A stretch of DNA of 64,000 nt from Achromobacter pestifer (GTDB lineage: Bacteria; Pseudomonadota; Gammaproteobacteria; Burkholderiales; Burkholderiaceae_B). Positions 36,121-47,400 of this stretch are shown one piece after another. The notes beneath the pieces are model-generated. The model saw only the letters and a program-made list of their open reading frames with translations. It was not told where the DNA came from and did no database searches. Position 1 is the first letter of the stretch; every line of letters begins with the position of its first letter. The stretch covers positions 558,001 through 622,000 of the forward strand of contig NZ_CP053985.1 in the NCBI RefSeq assembly GCF_013267355.1. Direction: 5' to 3'. The position numbers and the translations under genes are program-made.

Positions 36121-37314
36121 TCAGTCCTGTCCGCTGGTCTTGAAGCCCGCGGCGCGCAGCGCAGCCACGGCATTCAGGCTGTCGGCCACTTCCGGCATGC
36201 GCACGGCGATGTCGGTCTGCGCCAGTTCGCGCGCCAGCGTCTGGGCGGCGATGGTGTCGGGGGAACGGCTGTCGAAATACTTGGCGAGCGTGACGCCGAC
36301 GTTGTCGAGTTCGCTCTTCCAGACGGCGGGCTGGCGCATCAGCATGGCCAGTTGCGCAGTCAACAGGCGCTGGCGCAGCGTGCCGCGCACCTGGTCTGCC
36401 TGATCGGGCGACAGCAGCAAGGCGGCAGGTTCGTCCACGCGCTGGATCGTGATCAAGCCGCCCAGTTCATGGGCCAGCGCAGTGCCCGCGCGGCCGGGCC
36501 AGGAAGCCATCTCGGCGCGCCAGCGCTGCCACCAGGGAGCATCGGCCGGCAAGCCAGCCAGCGGGTCGACCGCAGGGGTCGGCGCGGCCGCGGGAGCGCT
36601 CTCCCCGGCAGGCGCCACGCCCGGCGCGGCGGCATCCGGCACCAGCAGCGGCGCCTTGCCGATCAACGCCACCAGGCGGTCGATGCGTGCCGATTGGGCG
36701 GGGATATCCACGGTGGACACGGCGCGCAGGCGGTCCAGGTCGCCGTTGATGGCTTGTTGCAGGCTGGAGAAGCGCGGGCGGTCGGCGCGCGCCAGGCGCG
36801 ATTGCGCCGTTTCCAGCGCCACGATCGCGTTGGAGACATTGCCGGCCAGGCGCAGCTGCTGGTTGGCGATGGTCAGCAGGCGCTCGACGTCATTGGCAAG
36901 CAGTTCGTCGCTGGCGCTGTCGTTGAAGTTCTGCCAGGCCAACTGCAGGGCGCTGTACTGGCTTTGCGTTTCACGCACGGTGTCTTCGAGTTCGCCGACG
37001 CGGCCAGCCTGGGCTTGCGCCAGGGCCAGGGCCTCGCGGGTGTCCTTGCGGGCCTGCGCCAGGTCGGCGGTCAGCGTTTCGAGACGCGTGGCGACCTCGC
37101 GGCCGGCGGACACGAACTGGGTGCGCTGCATCCAGAGGGCGTAACCCAGGCCGGCGGCCAACAGGATGAGAATGATGAGGGCGGGGACCAGGGGGCCACT
37201 GCCGCGCTTGGCCGGGCGGGCCTTGACGGAATCGGCCGGGGCCGATGCGGGCGCGCTTGCGCCCGGAGCGGCCGTCGGAACGACCGGATCGGTAGCGGGA
37301 GTCTTGTCTGTCAT
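36121..37314 (-). CDS. hemX: HemX family membrane protein
   Basis: This 397-aa protein has an Ala/Pro-rich cytoplasmic N-terminus (about residues 1-45) and one transmembrane helix (about 45-63, VPALIILILLAAGLGYALW). A long periplasmic part with coiled-coil follows (about 70-130). It is often labelled a uroporphyrinogen-III C-methyltransferase, but it has no methyltransferase motifs. It sits between hemD and hemY, 5 bases before hemY, as in the conserved cluster. Confidence 0.9.
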   Translation of the reverse strand: MTDKTPATDPVVPTAAPGASAPASAPADSVKARPAKRGSGPLVPALIILILLAAGLGYALWMQRTQFVSAGREVATRLETLTADLAQARKDTREALALAQAQAGRVGELEDTVRETQSQYSALQLAWQNFNDSASDELLANDVERLLTIANQQLRLAGNVSNAIVALETAQSRLARADRPRFSSLQQAINGDLDRLRAVSTVDIPAQSARIDRLVALIGKAPLLVPDAAAPGVAPAGESAPAAAPTPAVDPLAGLPADAPWWQRWRAEMASWPGRAGTALAHELGGLITIQRVDEPAALLLSPDQADQVRGTLRQRLLTAQLAMLMRQPAVWKSELDNVGVTLAKYFDSRSPDTIAAQTLARELAQTDIAVRMPEVADSLNAVAALRAAGFKTSGQD

Positions 37315-37350
37315 GACGCGATTGTATTCGGTGTCAGCCGATGCAACGAA

Positions 37351-38169
37351 TCAGGCAGCAACAAAAGCCTGGAATATCGACTCGTCGTTGGGCAAGCAGA
37401 TTTTTACCACCGGCCGCGCCCCGCCTTCATGACAAACCTGTGGCACGCGGCGCTCCAGGGAGGGATGCGTCAGCACGAAGTGGCACCGCGCCCACCAGTC
37501 CGCCAGGCCAGCGGCCTCCAGGCCTGCCCGCAGCGCATCCGCGCCCTCGCCGCTGGTGATCAGCCAGGTGGCCGGCACGCCGGCTCCCGCCCAGCGCCGC
37601 AGGCTGGCGAGTTGATCGGAATCCCAGCTCGCGGGGCGCCGCAGGTAGGCGGCATGGCGCATCACGGCCGCGCCGTGCGCCTCGAGCTTGTCGCCCAGCC
37701 AGTCCCTGCCCTGCGTGCCGCGCACCAACAGCACGCGGGCGGGCAACTGCGGCAGTTGCCGCAAGACCTCCCAGAGCGCCTCGGAATCGTGACTGGGCGC
37801 GCTTTCGGGAGGATGCAAGACTGTTGTATTCGCGCCAAAGCATGGGGATAGGCGCAAGGCCTGAGCGCTGGCCGGCCCGACGGTCGCGGCGATGACGCCG
37901 GCCGGCCAGGACGCCGGTCCGTCCGCCAGCGCCCACTGCTCCAGGTACAACTTGGCCGCGTTGCCGCTGACGAACACGACCATGTCGTAGTCGGCGGGGC
38001 GCGGCGGCCCACCCGCGACGGCGGGCAAGGCCTGGATTTCCAGGGCGGGAAGAATGCAGGGCGTCCAGCCGGCGCCCAGCAGGCGGCCTGCCAGGGCCTC
38101 GTTGCGGCCGTCGGGCCGCGTCAAGATGGCGACCCGCGGCAGTTCAGCGGCTGCGGACGCCATGGCCAT
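37351..38169 (-). CDS. hemD: uroporphyrinogen-III synthase
   Basis: This 272-aa enzyme closes hydroxymethylbilane to uroporphyrinogen III. Sequence conservation in HemD is low. Recognisable points are VAILTRPDGRNEALAGRL at the N-terminus, the mid-region VFVSGNAAKLYLEQW, and TWLITSGEGADALRAGL. It overlaps hemC by one base (TGATG), with a second ATG two codons later. The operon context supports the assignment. Confidence 0.9.
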   Translation of the reverse strand: MAMASAAAELPRVAILTRPDGRNEALAGRLLGAGWTPCILPALEIQALPAVAGGPPRPADYDMVVFVSGNAAKLYLEQWALADGPASWPAGVIAATVGPASAQALRLSPCFGANTTVLHPPESAPSHDSEALWEVLRQLPQLPARVLLVRGTQGRDWLGDKLEAHGAAVMRHAAYLRRPASWDSDQLASLRRWAGAGVPATWLITSGEGADALRAGLEAAGLADWWARCHFVLTHPSLERRVPQVCHEGGARPVVKICLPNDESIFQAFVAA

Positions 38170-39116
38170 CAGTCGGGCCTGGGCGGGTCTTGCAGCAGTT
38201 CGCGCAGGATGTCCTGTGCGCCCGCGTCCAGCAGCGCCTGAGCCGCGGCCTCGCCGATGGCCTGGGCCTCGGCCACGGGGCCGCTACGGGCCGCACGGAC
38301 CATGCGCACGCCGTCGGGCGACGCCACCAGCGCGCGCAGCGACAGGGTGTCGCCGGCAATCTCGGCATACGCCGCCAGGGGCACCTGGCAGGATCCGCCC
38401 AGCTTGCGGGACACGGCGCGCTCGGCCACCACACAGGACGTGGTGTCGGCGCTGACCAGCGGCGCCAGCCAGGCTCGCATGTCGTCGCGATCATCGCGGA
38501 TCTCGATGCCCAAAGCGCCCTGCCCGGCTGCCGGCAGGCTGTCTTCAGGTTCGAGCAGGCCGCGGATGCGCGAGCTCAGGCCCAAACGCTCCAGACCGGC
38601 AGCGGCCAGCACGATGGCGTCGTATTCGCCCTTGTCCAGCTTGCCCAGGCGGGTGTCGAGATTGCCGCGCAGCGGCTTCACGACCAGCTCGGGATAGCGC
38701 GCGCGGATCTGCGATTCGCGGCGCAGGCTGGAGGTGCCGACGACGGCGCCCGCCGGCAGGTCGGCCAGCGAGTCATGGGTATTGGAGACGAAGGCATCGC
38801 GCGGATCCGCGCGATCGAGGACGGCGCAAAGCTCGAACGGGGCCTGCAGATCGACCGGCACGTCCTTCAAGGAGTGCACGGCCAGATCGGCGCGCCCGTC
38901 GAGCAGCGCGTTTTCGAGTTCCTTGACGAACAGACCCTTGCCGCCCACCTTGGAGAGCGTGCGGTCGAGGATCTGATCGCCTCGGGTCGTCAGGGTGAGC
39001 AGCTCAACCGCGCACGCCGGGTACAGCGTGCGCAGCCGGTCGCGCACATGCTCGGCTTGCCACAGGGCAAGCCGGCTGGCGCGGGTCGCAATGACCAGGC
39101 GTTGCGGTAGAGACAC
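38169..39116 (-). CDS. hemC: hydroxymethylbilane synthase (porphobilinogen deaminase)
   Basis: This 315-aa enzyme joins four porphobilinogens using a dipyrromethane cofactor. It has [18 protein letters not shown] at the N-terminus and [12 protein letters not shown] with substrate-binding residues. The cofactor-binding cysteine region reads [17 protein letters not shown] (about residue 245). It is the first gene of the hem cluster and begins 9 bases from the end of the 40-residue membrane protein gene. Confidence 0.97.
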   Translation of the reverse strand: MSLPQRLVIATRASRLALWQAEHVRDRLRTLYPACAVELLTLTTRGDQILDRTLSKVGGKGLFVKELENALLDGRADLAVHSLKDVPVDLQAPFELCAVLDRADPRDAFVSNTHDSLADLPAGAVVGTSSLRRESQIRARYPELVVKPLRGNLDTRLGKLDKGEYDAIVLAAAGLERLGLSSRIRGLLEPEDSLPAAGQGALGIEIRDDRDDMRAWLAPLVSADTTSCVVAERAVSRKLGGSCQVPLAAYAEIAGDTLSLRALVASPDGVRMVRAARSGPVAEAQAIGEAAAQALLDAGAQDILRELLQDPPRPD

Positions 39117-39125
39117 GAGACGGCA

Positions 39126-39248
39126 TCAAACGAAATTGGAGACGATGACCGTCGCGACCACCCCGAGGATGGCCAGCACGAAAAGGCCCTGAAGGAGGCT
39201 CAGGCCCGATTCGGATTGCTGGGGGTCGGTGGATCTACGCAGACTCAT
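39126..39248 (-). CDS. small single-helix membrane protein
   Basis: This 40-aa open frame has a polar N-terminus (MSLRRSTDPQQSESG) and one C-terminal hydrophobic helix (LLQGLFVLAILGVVATVIVS). It overlaps the last 14 bases of terC1 and is preceded by AAGGAA eight bases from the ATG. No family is recognised. Possible roles are a small membrane partner of the TerC protein or an unrelated protein expressed with hemC. Confidence 0.6.
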   Translation of the reverse strand: MSLRRSTDPQQSESGLSLLQGLFVLAILGVVATVIVSNFV

Positions 39249-39954
39249 GTGCTGATTCCTTGGAAGCGGTTTTGCGGCTTGCCAGCCACCGTCCAAGGAC
39301 AACAACCAGCAAGGCGCCAATGATTTCTGCGCCAATTTTAACCGCAGTGGGCTGAACGCCGAATTGACGCTCGACAACCACGTCGGTGATCAGCATTCCG
39401 CCCGCGATCCAGCCCAGCAAGGCCGCGCCCAACGTAATCACCAGCGGATAGCGGTCAATGAGCTTGAGCACCAGGGTGCTGCCCCAGATGATGATCGGCA
39501 CGCTGACGATCAGGCCGAAGGCGACCAGGCCGATCTGATGGTCGGCATGGGCGTTCTGGGCCGCGCCGGCAATGGCGATCACGTTGTCCAGGCTCATCAC
39601 GAAGTCGGCGATGATGATGGTCTTGATCGCGGCGGCGATGGATGTGCCGCCCTTCACGTTGCCATGGGCATCGTCCTCGGGAATCAGGAGCTTGACGCCG
39701 ATCCAGACCAGCAGCAGGCCGCCCACGACCTTCAGGAAGGGAATCGACAGCAGGGTCAGGGCGAAGGCGATCAGGACCACGCGCAGGATGATGGCGCCCG
39801 CGGTACCCCACAGAATGCCTTGCATGCGCTGCTTGGGCGCCAGATTGCGGCAGGCCAGCGCGATCACGACCGCGTTGTCGCCGCCGAGCAGGATGTCGAT
39901 GAGGATGATCTGGAATACCGCTGTCCAACTCAGCGTCTGTAAAAACTCAAGCAC
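39235..39954 (-). CDS. TerC family membrane protein (first copy)
   Basis: This 239-aa protein has seven predicted membrane helices and the acidic motifs GGDNAVVIALACRNL near residue 24 and DFVMSLDNVIAIAGAAQNAH near 118. The GGDNA and SLDNV motifs mark the TerC/YjbE family. Recent work on the family links it to manganese export and metalation of secreted proteins. It may share a transcript with terC2 (112 bases upstream), but it also has its own -10-like TATACT near 40051. Confidence 0.9.
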   Translation of the reverse strand: MLEFLQTLSWTAVFQIILIDILLGGDNAVVIALACRNLAPKQRMQGILWGTAGAIILRVVLIAFALTLLSIPFLKVVGGLLLVWIGVKLLIPEDDAHGNVKGGTSIAAAIKTIIIADFVMSLDNVIAIAGAAQNAHADHQIGLVAFGLIVSVPIIIWGSTLVLKLIDRYPLVITLGAALLGWIAGGMLITDVVVERQFGVQPTAVKIGAEIIGALLVVVLGRWLASRKTASKESAHESA

Positions 39955-40066
39955 TATGAACCCCCGAAGGCATTTATGAAAAGAGTGGCCGGTCCCGGTC
40001 CGGCATGGCTCGCCGCGCAGGGCGCGGCGAGCTTATTCAGTACAACTTATTAGTATAATTCAGCTT

Positions 40067-40765
40067 TCAGTCAGCTTTCTGGCGCAGCAGCAAAACTTTG
40101 CCGATAGCCAGCACCAGCACGGCGCCCAGCACGCCCGTCATCAGCGCAAAGCTGTGCTGCGTGATCCCCAGGGCCGCGTCGATACGCGCCACGGGTTCCT
40201 GCAAGGCCGGATCGCCCACCAGCAGTTCGCCGGCGATGAAACCCAGCAGCGCCGCGCCCACCCAGACGATAACCGGGAAGCGCTCGATGACCTTCAGAAG
40301 CAGCGTGCTGCCGAAGATGACCAGCGGAATACTGATGGCCAGGCCCAACACCAGCAAGGTCGTATCGCCCATGGCCGCGGCAGCCACGGCCACCACATTG
40401 TCCAGGCTCATGACCAGGTCGGCAATCATGATCGTGCGGATTGCGGTCAGCAGATTGCCTTGCGTCTTGCCCGCGCCGTCTTCCTCGCCTTCCGGCAACA
40501 GCAGCGTCACGCCGATGTAGACCAGAAGCAGCGCGCCGATGAGCTTGAGCCACGGCAGCAGCAACAGCGTGGCCGCTACCAGCGTCAGCACGATACGCAT
40601 GATGATCGCCGCGGCGGAGCCGACCACGATCGCTTTTTTCTGTTGGGCCGGAGGCAGCGAACGCGCCGCCAGCGCAATAACCACGGCGTTGTCGCCCGAT
40701 AGCAGAATGTTGACCCAAATGATCTGGAGCAACGCTATCCAGAATGCCGCTGAACTGAATTCCAT
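40067..40765 (-). CDS. TerC family membrane protein (second copy)
   Basis: This 232-aa paralogue of the preceding gene has the same helices and motifs: LLSGDNAVVIALAARSLPP near residue 21 and ADLVMSLDNVVAVAAAAMGD. The two are clearly duplicates by position and motif, but differ at many residues. It has a 125-base structured leader and a consensus -10 upstream. The ribosome site is GAGAGG, five bases before the ATG. Confidence 0.9.
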   Translation of the reverse strand: MEFSSAAFWIALLQIIWVNILLSGDNAVVIALAARSLPPAQQKKAIVVGSAAAIIMRIVLTLVAATLLLLPWLKLIGALLLVYIGVTLLLPEGEEDGAGKTQGNLLTAIRTIMIADLVMSLDNVVAVAAAAMGDTTLLVLGLAISIPLVIFGSTLLLKVIERFPVIVWVGAALLGFIAGELLVGDPALQEPVARIDAALGITQHSFALMTGVLGAVLVLAIGKVLLLRQKAD

Positions 40766-40766
40766 G

Positions 40767-40891
40767 CCTCTCTTTCCTAGGTGTGATCCCCCTAGGACAA
40801 AACCAAATGAATGGGTGAAATAAGACGAAAAAAACGTACTGGCCGTCTTGGTGCGAGCCCGACGGCATTCTTGCTGGGTACGTGCAGAATT
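40767..40891 (-). promoter_or_regulatory. structured 5' leader of terC2 with a terminator-like hairpin
   Basis: On the minus strand ACGTAC (40883-40878) pairs with GTACGT (40839-40834), and inside it GCCGTC (40866-40861) pairs with GACGGC (40847-40842). A seven-T run follows (40834-40828). A second hairpin of two CCTAGG copies lies just before the ribosome site. This would act as an attenuator or an unknown riboswitch. It lacks the GGGGAGUA core of the yybP-ykoY manganese riboswitch. Confidence 0.55.
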
Positions 40892-40897
40892 TCTTTC

Positions 40898-40903
40898 ATT
40901 ATA
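40898..40903 (-). promoter_or_regulatory. -10 box of the terC2 promoter
   Basis: A consensus TATAAT on the minus strand lies 133-138 bases before the terC2 start codon. The GGAAAGCTGA element at 40920-40911 is just upstream. There is no good -35 hexamer, which suggests an activator or another sigma factor contact. Confidence 0.55.
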
Positions 40904-40980
40904 GTTTCGTTCAGCTTTCCGTATGTTTGCCCGGCCGCGTCATGGACACGGGATTTCCCTAGGATTACGAAAAAAAGGCG

Positions 40981-41005
40981 AAAAAAAGCCCGCCGTGGCG
41001 GGCTT
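40981..41005 (-). terminator. intrinsic terminator of sucC-sucD
   Basis: On the minus strand a 9-bp stem (41005-40997 with 40994-40986) is followed by seven T (40987-40981). It lies about 115 bases past the sucD stop. Between them is only non-coding GC-rich sequence. Confidence 0.85.
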
Positions 41006-41120
41006 GGGATGGCGAATGCCTATCGCTGGAAATCAGGGGTTTGACGCCAGGACAGGGCTTCCGCCAGCAGGCCGCGGGCGCCGGACGCTAGCCGCGTCCG
41101 GACACCGGGCCAGGCGTTTT

Positions 41121-42002
<882 letters not shown>

Positions 42003-42024
42003 TTGTGAATCCTTGGATTTTTCT

Positions 42025-43185
<1,161 letters not shown>

Positions 43186-43195
43186 GTGTTACCTG

Positions 43196-43798
43196 TCAGG
43201 ACGTATGAGAAAAAGAAGATGAATCGGAGGACGAATCGGCCGATGCCTCAGCGCTACCCCCGGTGTACCACTTGGGATAGTGCTCAGCCACCACCGGGCC
43301 GCTGGTGCTTAGCGCGTGGCAGCCGTCCAATTGGAATGGACGCCGGTTCGGGTTGTTTTCCTGCCGCCGGCGGTTGGCCATGGTCTGCACCGCCGCGGTG
43401 GGTAGCACCTGCGACAGCTCGGTCATGTGCGTACAGCCCTCCACGTGCCCGAACCGCTCTTTGACCTGCCCGCGGAACCCCTTGAGCAGGTTCATTCCGA
43501 TCAGATCAGTGTAAGCCGGTTCGATGGCCATGCAATGCTCGCCGTAGGGAGCGGCGTCATAGACGGCCTGCGCCGCCACGATCGAGAAGTTCTCGTCGAT
43601 GGTGATGCGCAGATGCATGTGATGGATGGGTTGTCCGGCCTTGAACATCTCGCCGTCGCGCTTGGGGAAATCGTACGCCTTGACGTCGATCAGCTCGGCT
43701 TCCAGGTCCCAGAGCCCGTCCTCGCGCGCATACGACTGCACGCGTATGGAACGCGTGTGCAATGGTTGGCGAGGATAGTCCGGCGGTGGCAAGGGCAT
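43196..43798 (-). CDS. DUF2889 domain protein
   Basis: This protein of about 200 aa is recognised by HTRSIRVQSYAREDGLWDLE, VHHMHLRITIDE-like HHMHLRITIDENFSI, and ERFGHVEGCTHMTELSQVLP. The family is uncharacterised and common in betaproteobacteria. I chose the ATG at 43798 (MPLPPPDYPRQ). ATG codons at 43831 and 43882 are in frame. A -10-like TATACT near 43856-43861 would suit the two nearer starts. A Ser/Asp-rich tail follows residue 180. Confidence 0.75.
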   Translation of the reverse strand: MPLPPPDYPRQPLHTRSIRVQSYAREDGLWDLEAELIDVKAYDFPKRDGEMFKAGQPIHHMHLRITIDENFSIVAAQAVYDAAPYGEHCMAIEPAYTDLIGMNLLKGFRGQVKERFGHVEGCTHMTELSQVLPTAAVQTMANRRRQENNPNRRPFQLDGCHALSTSGPVVAEHYPKWYTGGSAEASADSSSDSSSFSHTS

Positions 43799-43878
43799 GC
43801 TGGGGGCCTGCGGGGCGAGATGCCTGCGCATGGTGCGCGGCAACAAAACCTTCAAAGTATAGCGCAGCCGGCCTGCGA

Positions 43879-44457
43879 TCAAGCCCCCTGACTAGCGCCT
43901 GACGCGCCGCCGCAGAGGGCGGCGGCCGCCCACAGGCCCTGGTGCCGGACCTGGCAGGTGATGCGGGCGGCGGCCAGGCGCCGCTCGCGCTCCGGGGAGT
44001 ATTCCTCCAGTCCCCGGCGGCAGGCTTTCAGGCGCGCCTCCAGCGCGCTCCAGGCGCGGGCGAAGGCGTCCGCCCGCGCCGCTGGCGGACTGACAGCCAG
44101 CTCGGCGGCGGCATGCGGACCGCAATAAAGGCTGATCACGTCCGCATCGCCCGCCCAGGCCTGCGCGCCAGTCAGGTCCACGCCCGGCAGGCCCAGCCGG
44201 GACAGGCCGCAAAGAATATAAGGGCCATAGTAAGAGAAGGAACTGTTCCAGCGCGCGCCCGCGGGCATCCGCGGGCCCTGGGGCGTTTCCGTCCAGCCCG
44301 AAGCGGCTTGCGGATCGCGCCGCGCCAGTTCCGCGGCCAGCCAAACCCGGGCGGCCAGGCGCTGCCTCTGCCGGGAGACCGGCAGGTGCAGCAGCCACAA
44401 TTCGACCGGGGCGCCCTCCCCGGTCAGCCTCAGAGGCCCGGTCACCCTTGCGTCCAC
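43879..44457 (-). CDS. divergent 4'-phosphopantetheinyl transferase-like protein
   Basis: This 192-aa protein has the Sfp pattern in weak form. SFSYYGPYILCGLS corresponds to the SxSHs region, GVDL (about residue 92) to the magnesium-binding GVDIE, and WSALEARLKACRRGLEEY (about 133) to WTxKEAxxKA. Two deviations are visible: Thr replaces the usual Glu after GVDL, and Leu replaces the Lys of KEA. It overlaps the end of the preceding synthetase gene by 16 bases, so it probably loads the carrier domain of that enzyme. Activity is uncertain because of the changes. Confidence 0.75.
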   Translation of the reverse strand: MDARVTGPLRLTGEGAPVELWLLHLPVSRQRQRLAARVWLAAELARRDPQAASGWTETPQGPRMPAGARWNSSFSYYGPYILCGLSRLGLPGVDLTGAQAWAGDADVISLYCGPHAAAELAVSPPAARADAFARAWSALEARLKACRRGLEEYSPERERRLAAARITCQVRHQGLWAAAALCGGASGASQGA

Positions 44458-47400
44458 GGAGTCGCCGGGCTGCCGATCCAGGCTTGCCCGGCAGGGATGG
44501 ACTCGCCCTTGAGCACCAGCGTCAGCGGCCCCAGCCGCGCGCCGGCTTCGACCCGGGTGTCATACAGGATGGTGCTGCGTGGCCCGACATTGACGGCGTC
44601 GCCGATGCGGACCATGCCGATCTTCATCACCCGGTCTTCGAACAGATGGGTCTGCGGCCCGGACCAGGCGTGCAGCACGGCGTCGTCGCCGATCGACACG
44701 CAGTCGTACTCGGTGATGTCGGTGGTGTCCATGAAGACGCGTTTGCCGATGCGGGCGCCCATGCAGCGCAGGGCCAGCGGCAGCCAGGGCGTGGCCCGCA
44801 GGAAATTGAAGAAATTAGGCACCGCGATGGACTCGTACAGGCTGGTGACGGCTTCGCTCTTCCAGACGAAGGGCGTCCACATGGGCTCGGCGCGCGGCTG
44901 GTAGCGGCCGATCAGCGCCCACTTCAACGCCACCAGGAACAGGAAGGCGCCGACGCCGTACAGCACGCCGGCCAGCAGCAGCTCATCGAAAGCGGAGACG
45001 AAGCCTTCGCGCGCCGCCATGGGGATGACCTTCATCACGGTCAGATAGCCCACCGCGATCACCACGGCCAGCGGCAGGATCATGCGCATGCCCTCGACGC
45101 CGCCGCGCAGGATCTTGCGGCCCAGGCTGGGGCGGAAGGTCAAGTGCGCCGGAAAGCCCGCGGTCTGCTCGCGCGCCGGCAGCGCCAGCGGCGGATTGCC
45201 CAGCCAGGTCTGGCCGCTGGCCATGCGGGCGTTGGCCGGCGCGCGGCTCTGCACGCCGATCAGCACCTCGTCGGGCAGCACCGAGCCGTCCGGGACATAA
45301 GCGCCGTTGCCGACGAAACTGCGGTTGCCGATGACGGTGGGACGCATCGTCATCCAGCCGCCGTCGATTTCCTCGTCGCCCAGCATGACGCCGTCGGCGA
45401 TGAAACTGTCGCGGCCCAGGGTCAGCATGTCGGGCACCACGCCCATGGCGGTGGAGATTTCCGTGCCGCGCCCGACCTTCGCGCCCAGCAAGCGATACCA
45501 GTTGCCGGCATAGATCGACGCGTACAGGCCGTGCAGCACGCTGAGGCTGGATTCCTGGATCTGGTTGGTCAGCCAGCGCCGCAGATAGATCTGGCCGTAG
45601 ACGGGCCAGCGGCCGCTGGCCAGCCGGGGCAGCAGCGTCCAGCGCAGCAGCGCGGATACCAGCACCGTCAGCATCAGCAGCAGGGCGCTGGCGGGCAAGG
45701 CCAGCAGCAGATAGCTCAGGAAGGCTTGGGGCCAGGGCACGCGCGCGCCCATCAAGTCCAGCCAGCGCGCGTCGATCCAGTCGATCAGCACGAAGCTCGG
45801 GAACACCGGCATGAAGAACAAGGCGGCGATCAGCGTGCCGCCGCCCGCGTAGGCCACGCAGTCCAGCCGGCTCCAGATGCCCTGGCGCTGCGGCCGCGGC
45901 GGCAGCTCGGGCGCGCGGGCCTGCGGATCGTGCCGCGCCGGCGCGCCGCTCCAGATCTGGCCTGGCGGCACGCGCGCGCCCTGCGCCAGCGAAGACAGGC
46001 CATCCAGCCGGGCGCCCTCGCCCATCGCCACATCGCCCTGCAGCACCGAATAGGAACCGATGTAGGCGCGGTCCGCCAGCGTGATCGGCGCCACGCTCCA
46101 CTCCCCACCACGCACCGCGAAGTTCTCCAGGTTCACCGCCGCGCCGATGCTGACGCCGTTTCCGACCGCCAACAGGTCGGGCGCGCGCACGGAAATGCGG
46201 CTGATGGCGGCGTCGCGGCCGATGCGCGCGCCCAGCGCCCGCAAGTACCAGATCTGCAGCGGCGACCCGGCAAGCAGATGCGCGGGCGGTATGTCCATCA
46301 CCCGGTCCACCAGCCACCAGCGGTAGAACAGCCAGCCATACAGCGGGTAGCGGCCGGGCTTGAGCCTGCCCAGGATGCCCCACTTGCAGGCCACGGCCAC
46401 GCCGAAGCTCAACAGGTTGCAGGCCAGATAGCTGGCGATGGACAGCGCCACCGCGCGCCAGACGGAGTCGCCCTCGTCGCCCGTCCAGTAGTGGTAGGTG
46501 AAGAACGGCGTCAGCCAGATCAGCATGCGCACGCCGATCAGCAGCGGCAGCGCCGCCAGCTGCGCCAGGCCGCAGGTCCAGCGGCGCCACTCGGGCGCGG
46601 CCGCCGGATCAGCGCCGGTCCCGGCGACGACTGCCGATTGGGTCGCGGCGCTTTCGGCCGAGGCCAGCGCGTCCAGCCGGGCCGCGAGGGTTCCCAGCAC
46701 GGGATGCTGGTAAAGCTCGTGCATGGTCAGCGCGGAAAAATGCGGATGCTTGCGCAACGACGACACCAGGCGCGCGGCCAGCAGCGAATGGCCGCCCAGG
46801 TCGCGGAAGAAGTCGCTGGCCAGCCGCAGCGGCTGCCCCGGAAACAAAGGGCGCAGGGCGTCGAACAAGGCGAGCTCGCCTGGCGTGACGGGCACGTCGT
46901 CGTCACCGCAGGGCTCGGACACGGCGTCCAGCTCGCGCGCCTTCAACGCCTTGCGGTCGATCTTGCCCGAGGTCAGGCGGGGCACTTCGGCCACCAGTTC
47001 GAAGCGCGCCGGAATCATGTAGGCGGGTAAGTCCGCGCCCAGCGCGGCGCGCATCGCATGCGGGTCCAGCCGCGCCTCGCCCTCGGGCTTGAGGAAGGCC
47101 ACCAACTGCTCGATGCCTGCCAGATCGCGCAGCACCACGGCAGCGGCGCCCACGCCCGGCAGGCGGTAAAGCGCGGCCTCGATTTCCCCAAGCTCGACGC
47201 GGAACCCCCGCACCTTGACCTGGTCGTCGCTGCGGCCCAGGCAATGGATCTGCCCGTGTTCGTCGATGCGCGCCAGATCACCGCTGCGGTACATGCGGGT
47301 GTCGTGATCGCCGGACGGGCGCGGATTGGCGAGGAATTTCTCGGCCGTCAGCTCGGGCCGGCCCAGATAGCCGCCGGCCACGCCAGGACCGGTGATGCAC

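Noticed and set aside
40767..40891. yybP-ykoY manganese riboswitch before the second TerC gene
   Set aside because: TerC genes often carry it, but the conserved GGGGAGUA core and its three-way junction are not present in this leader.
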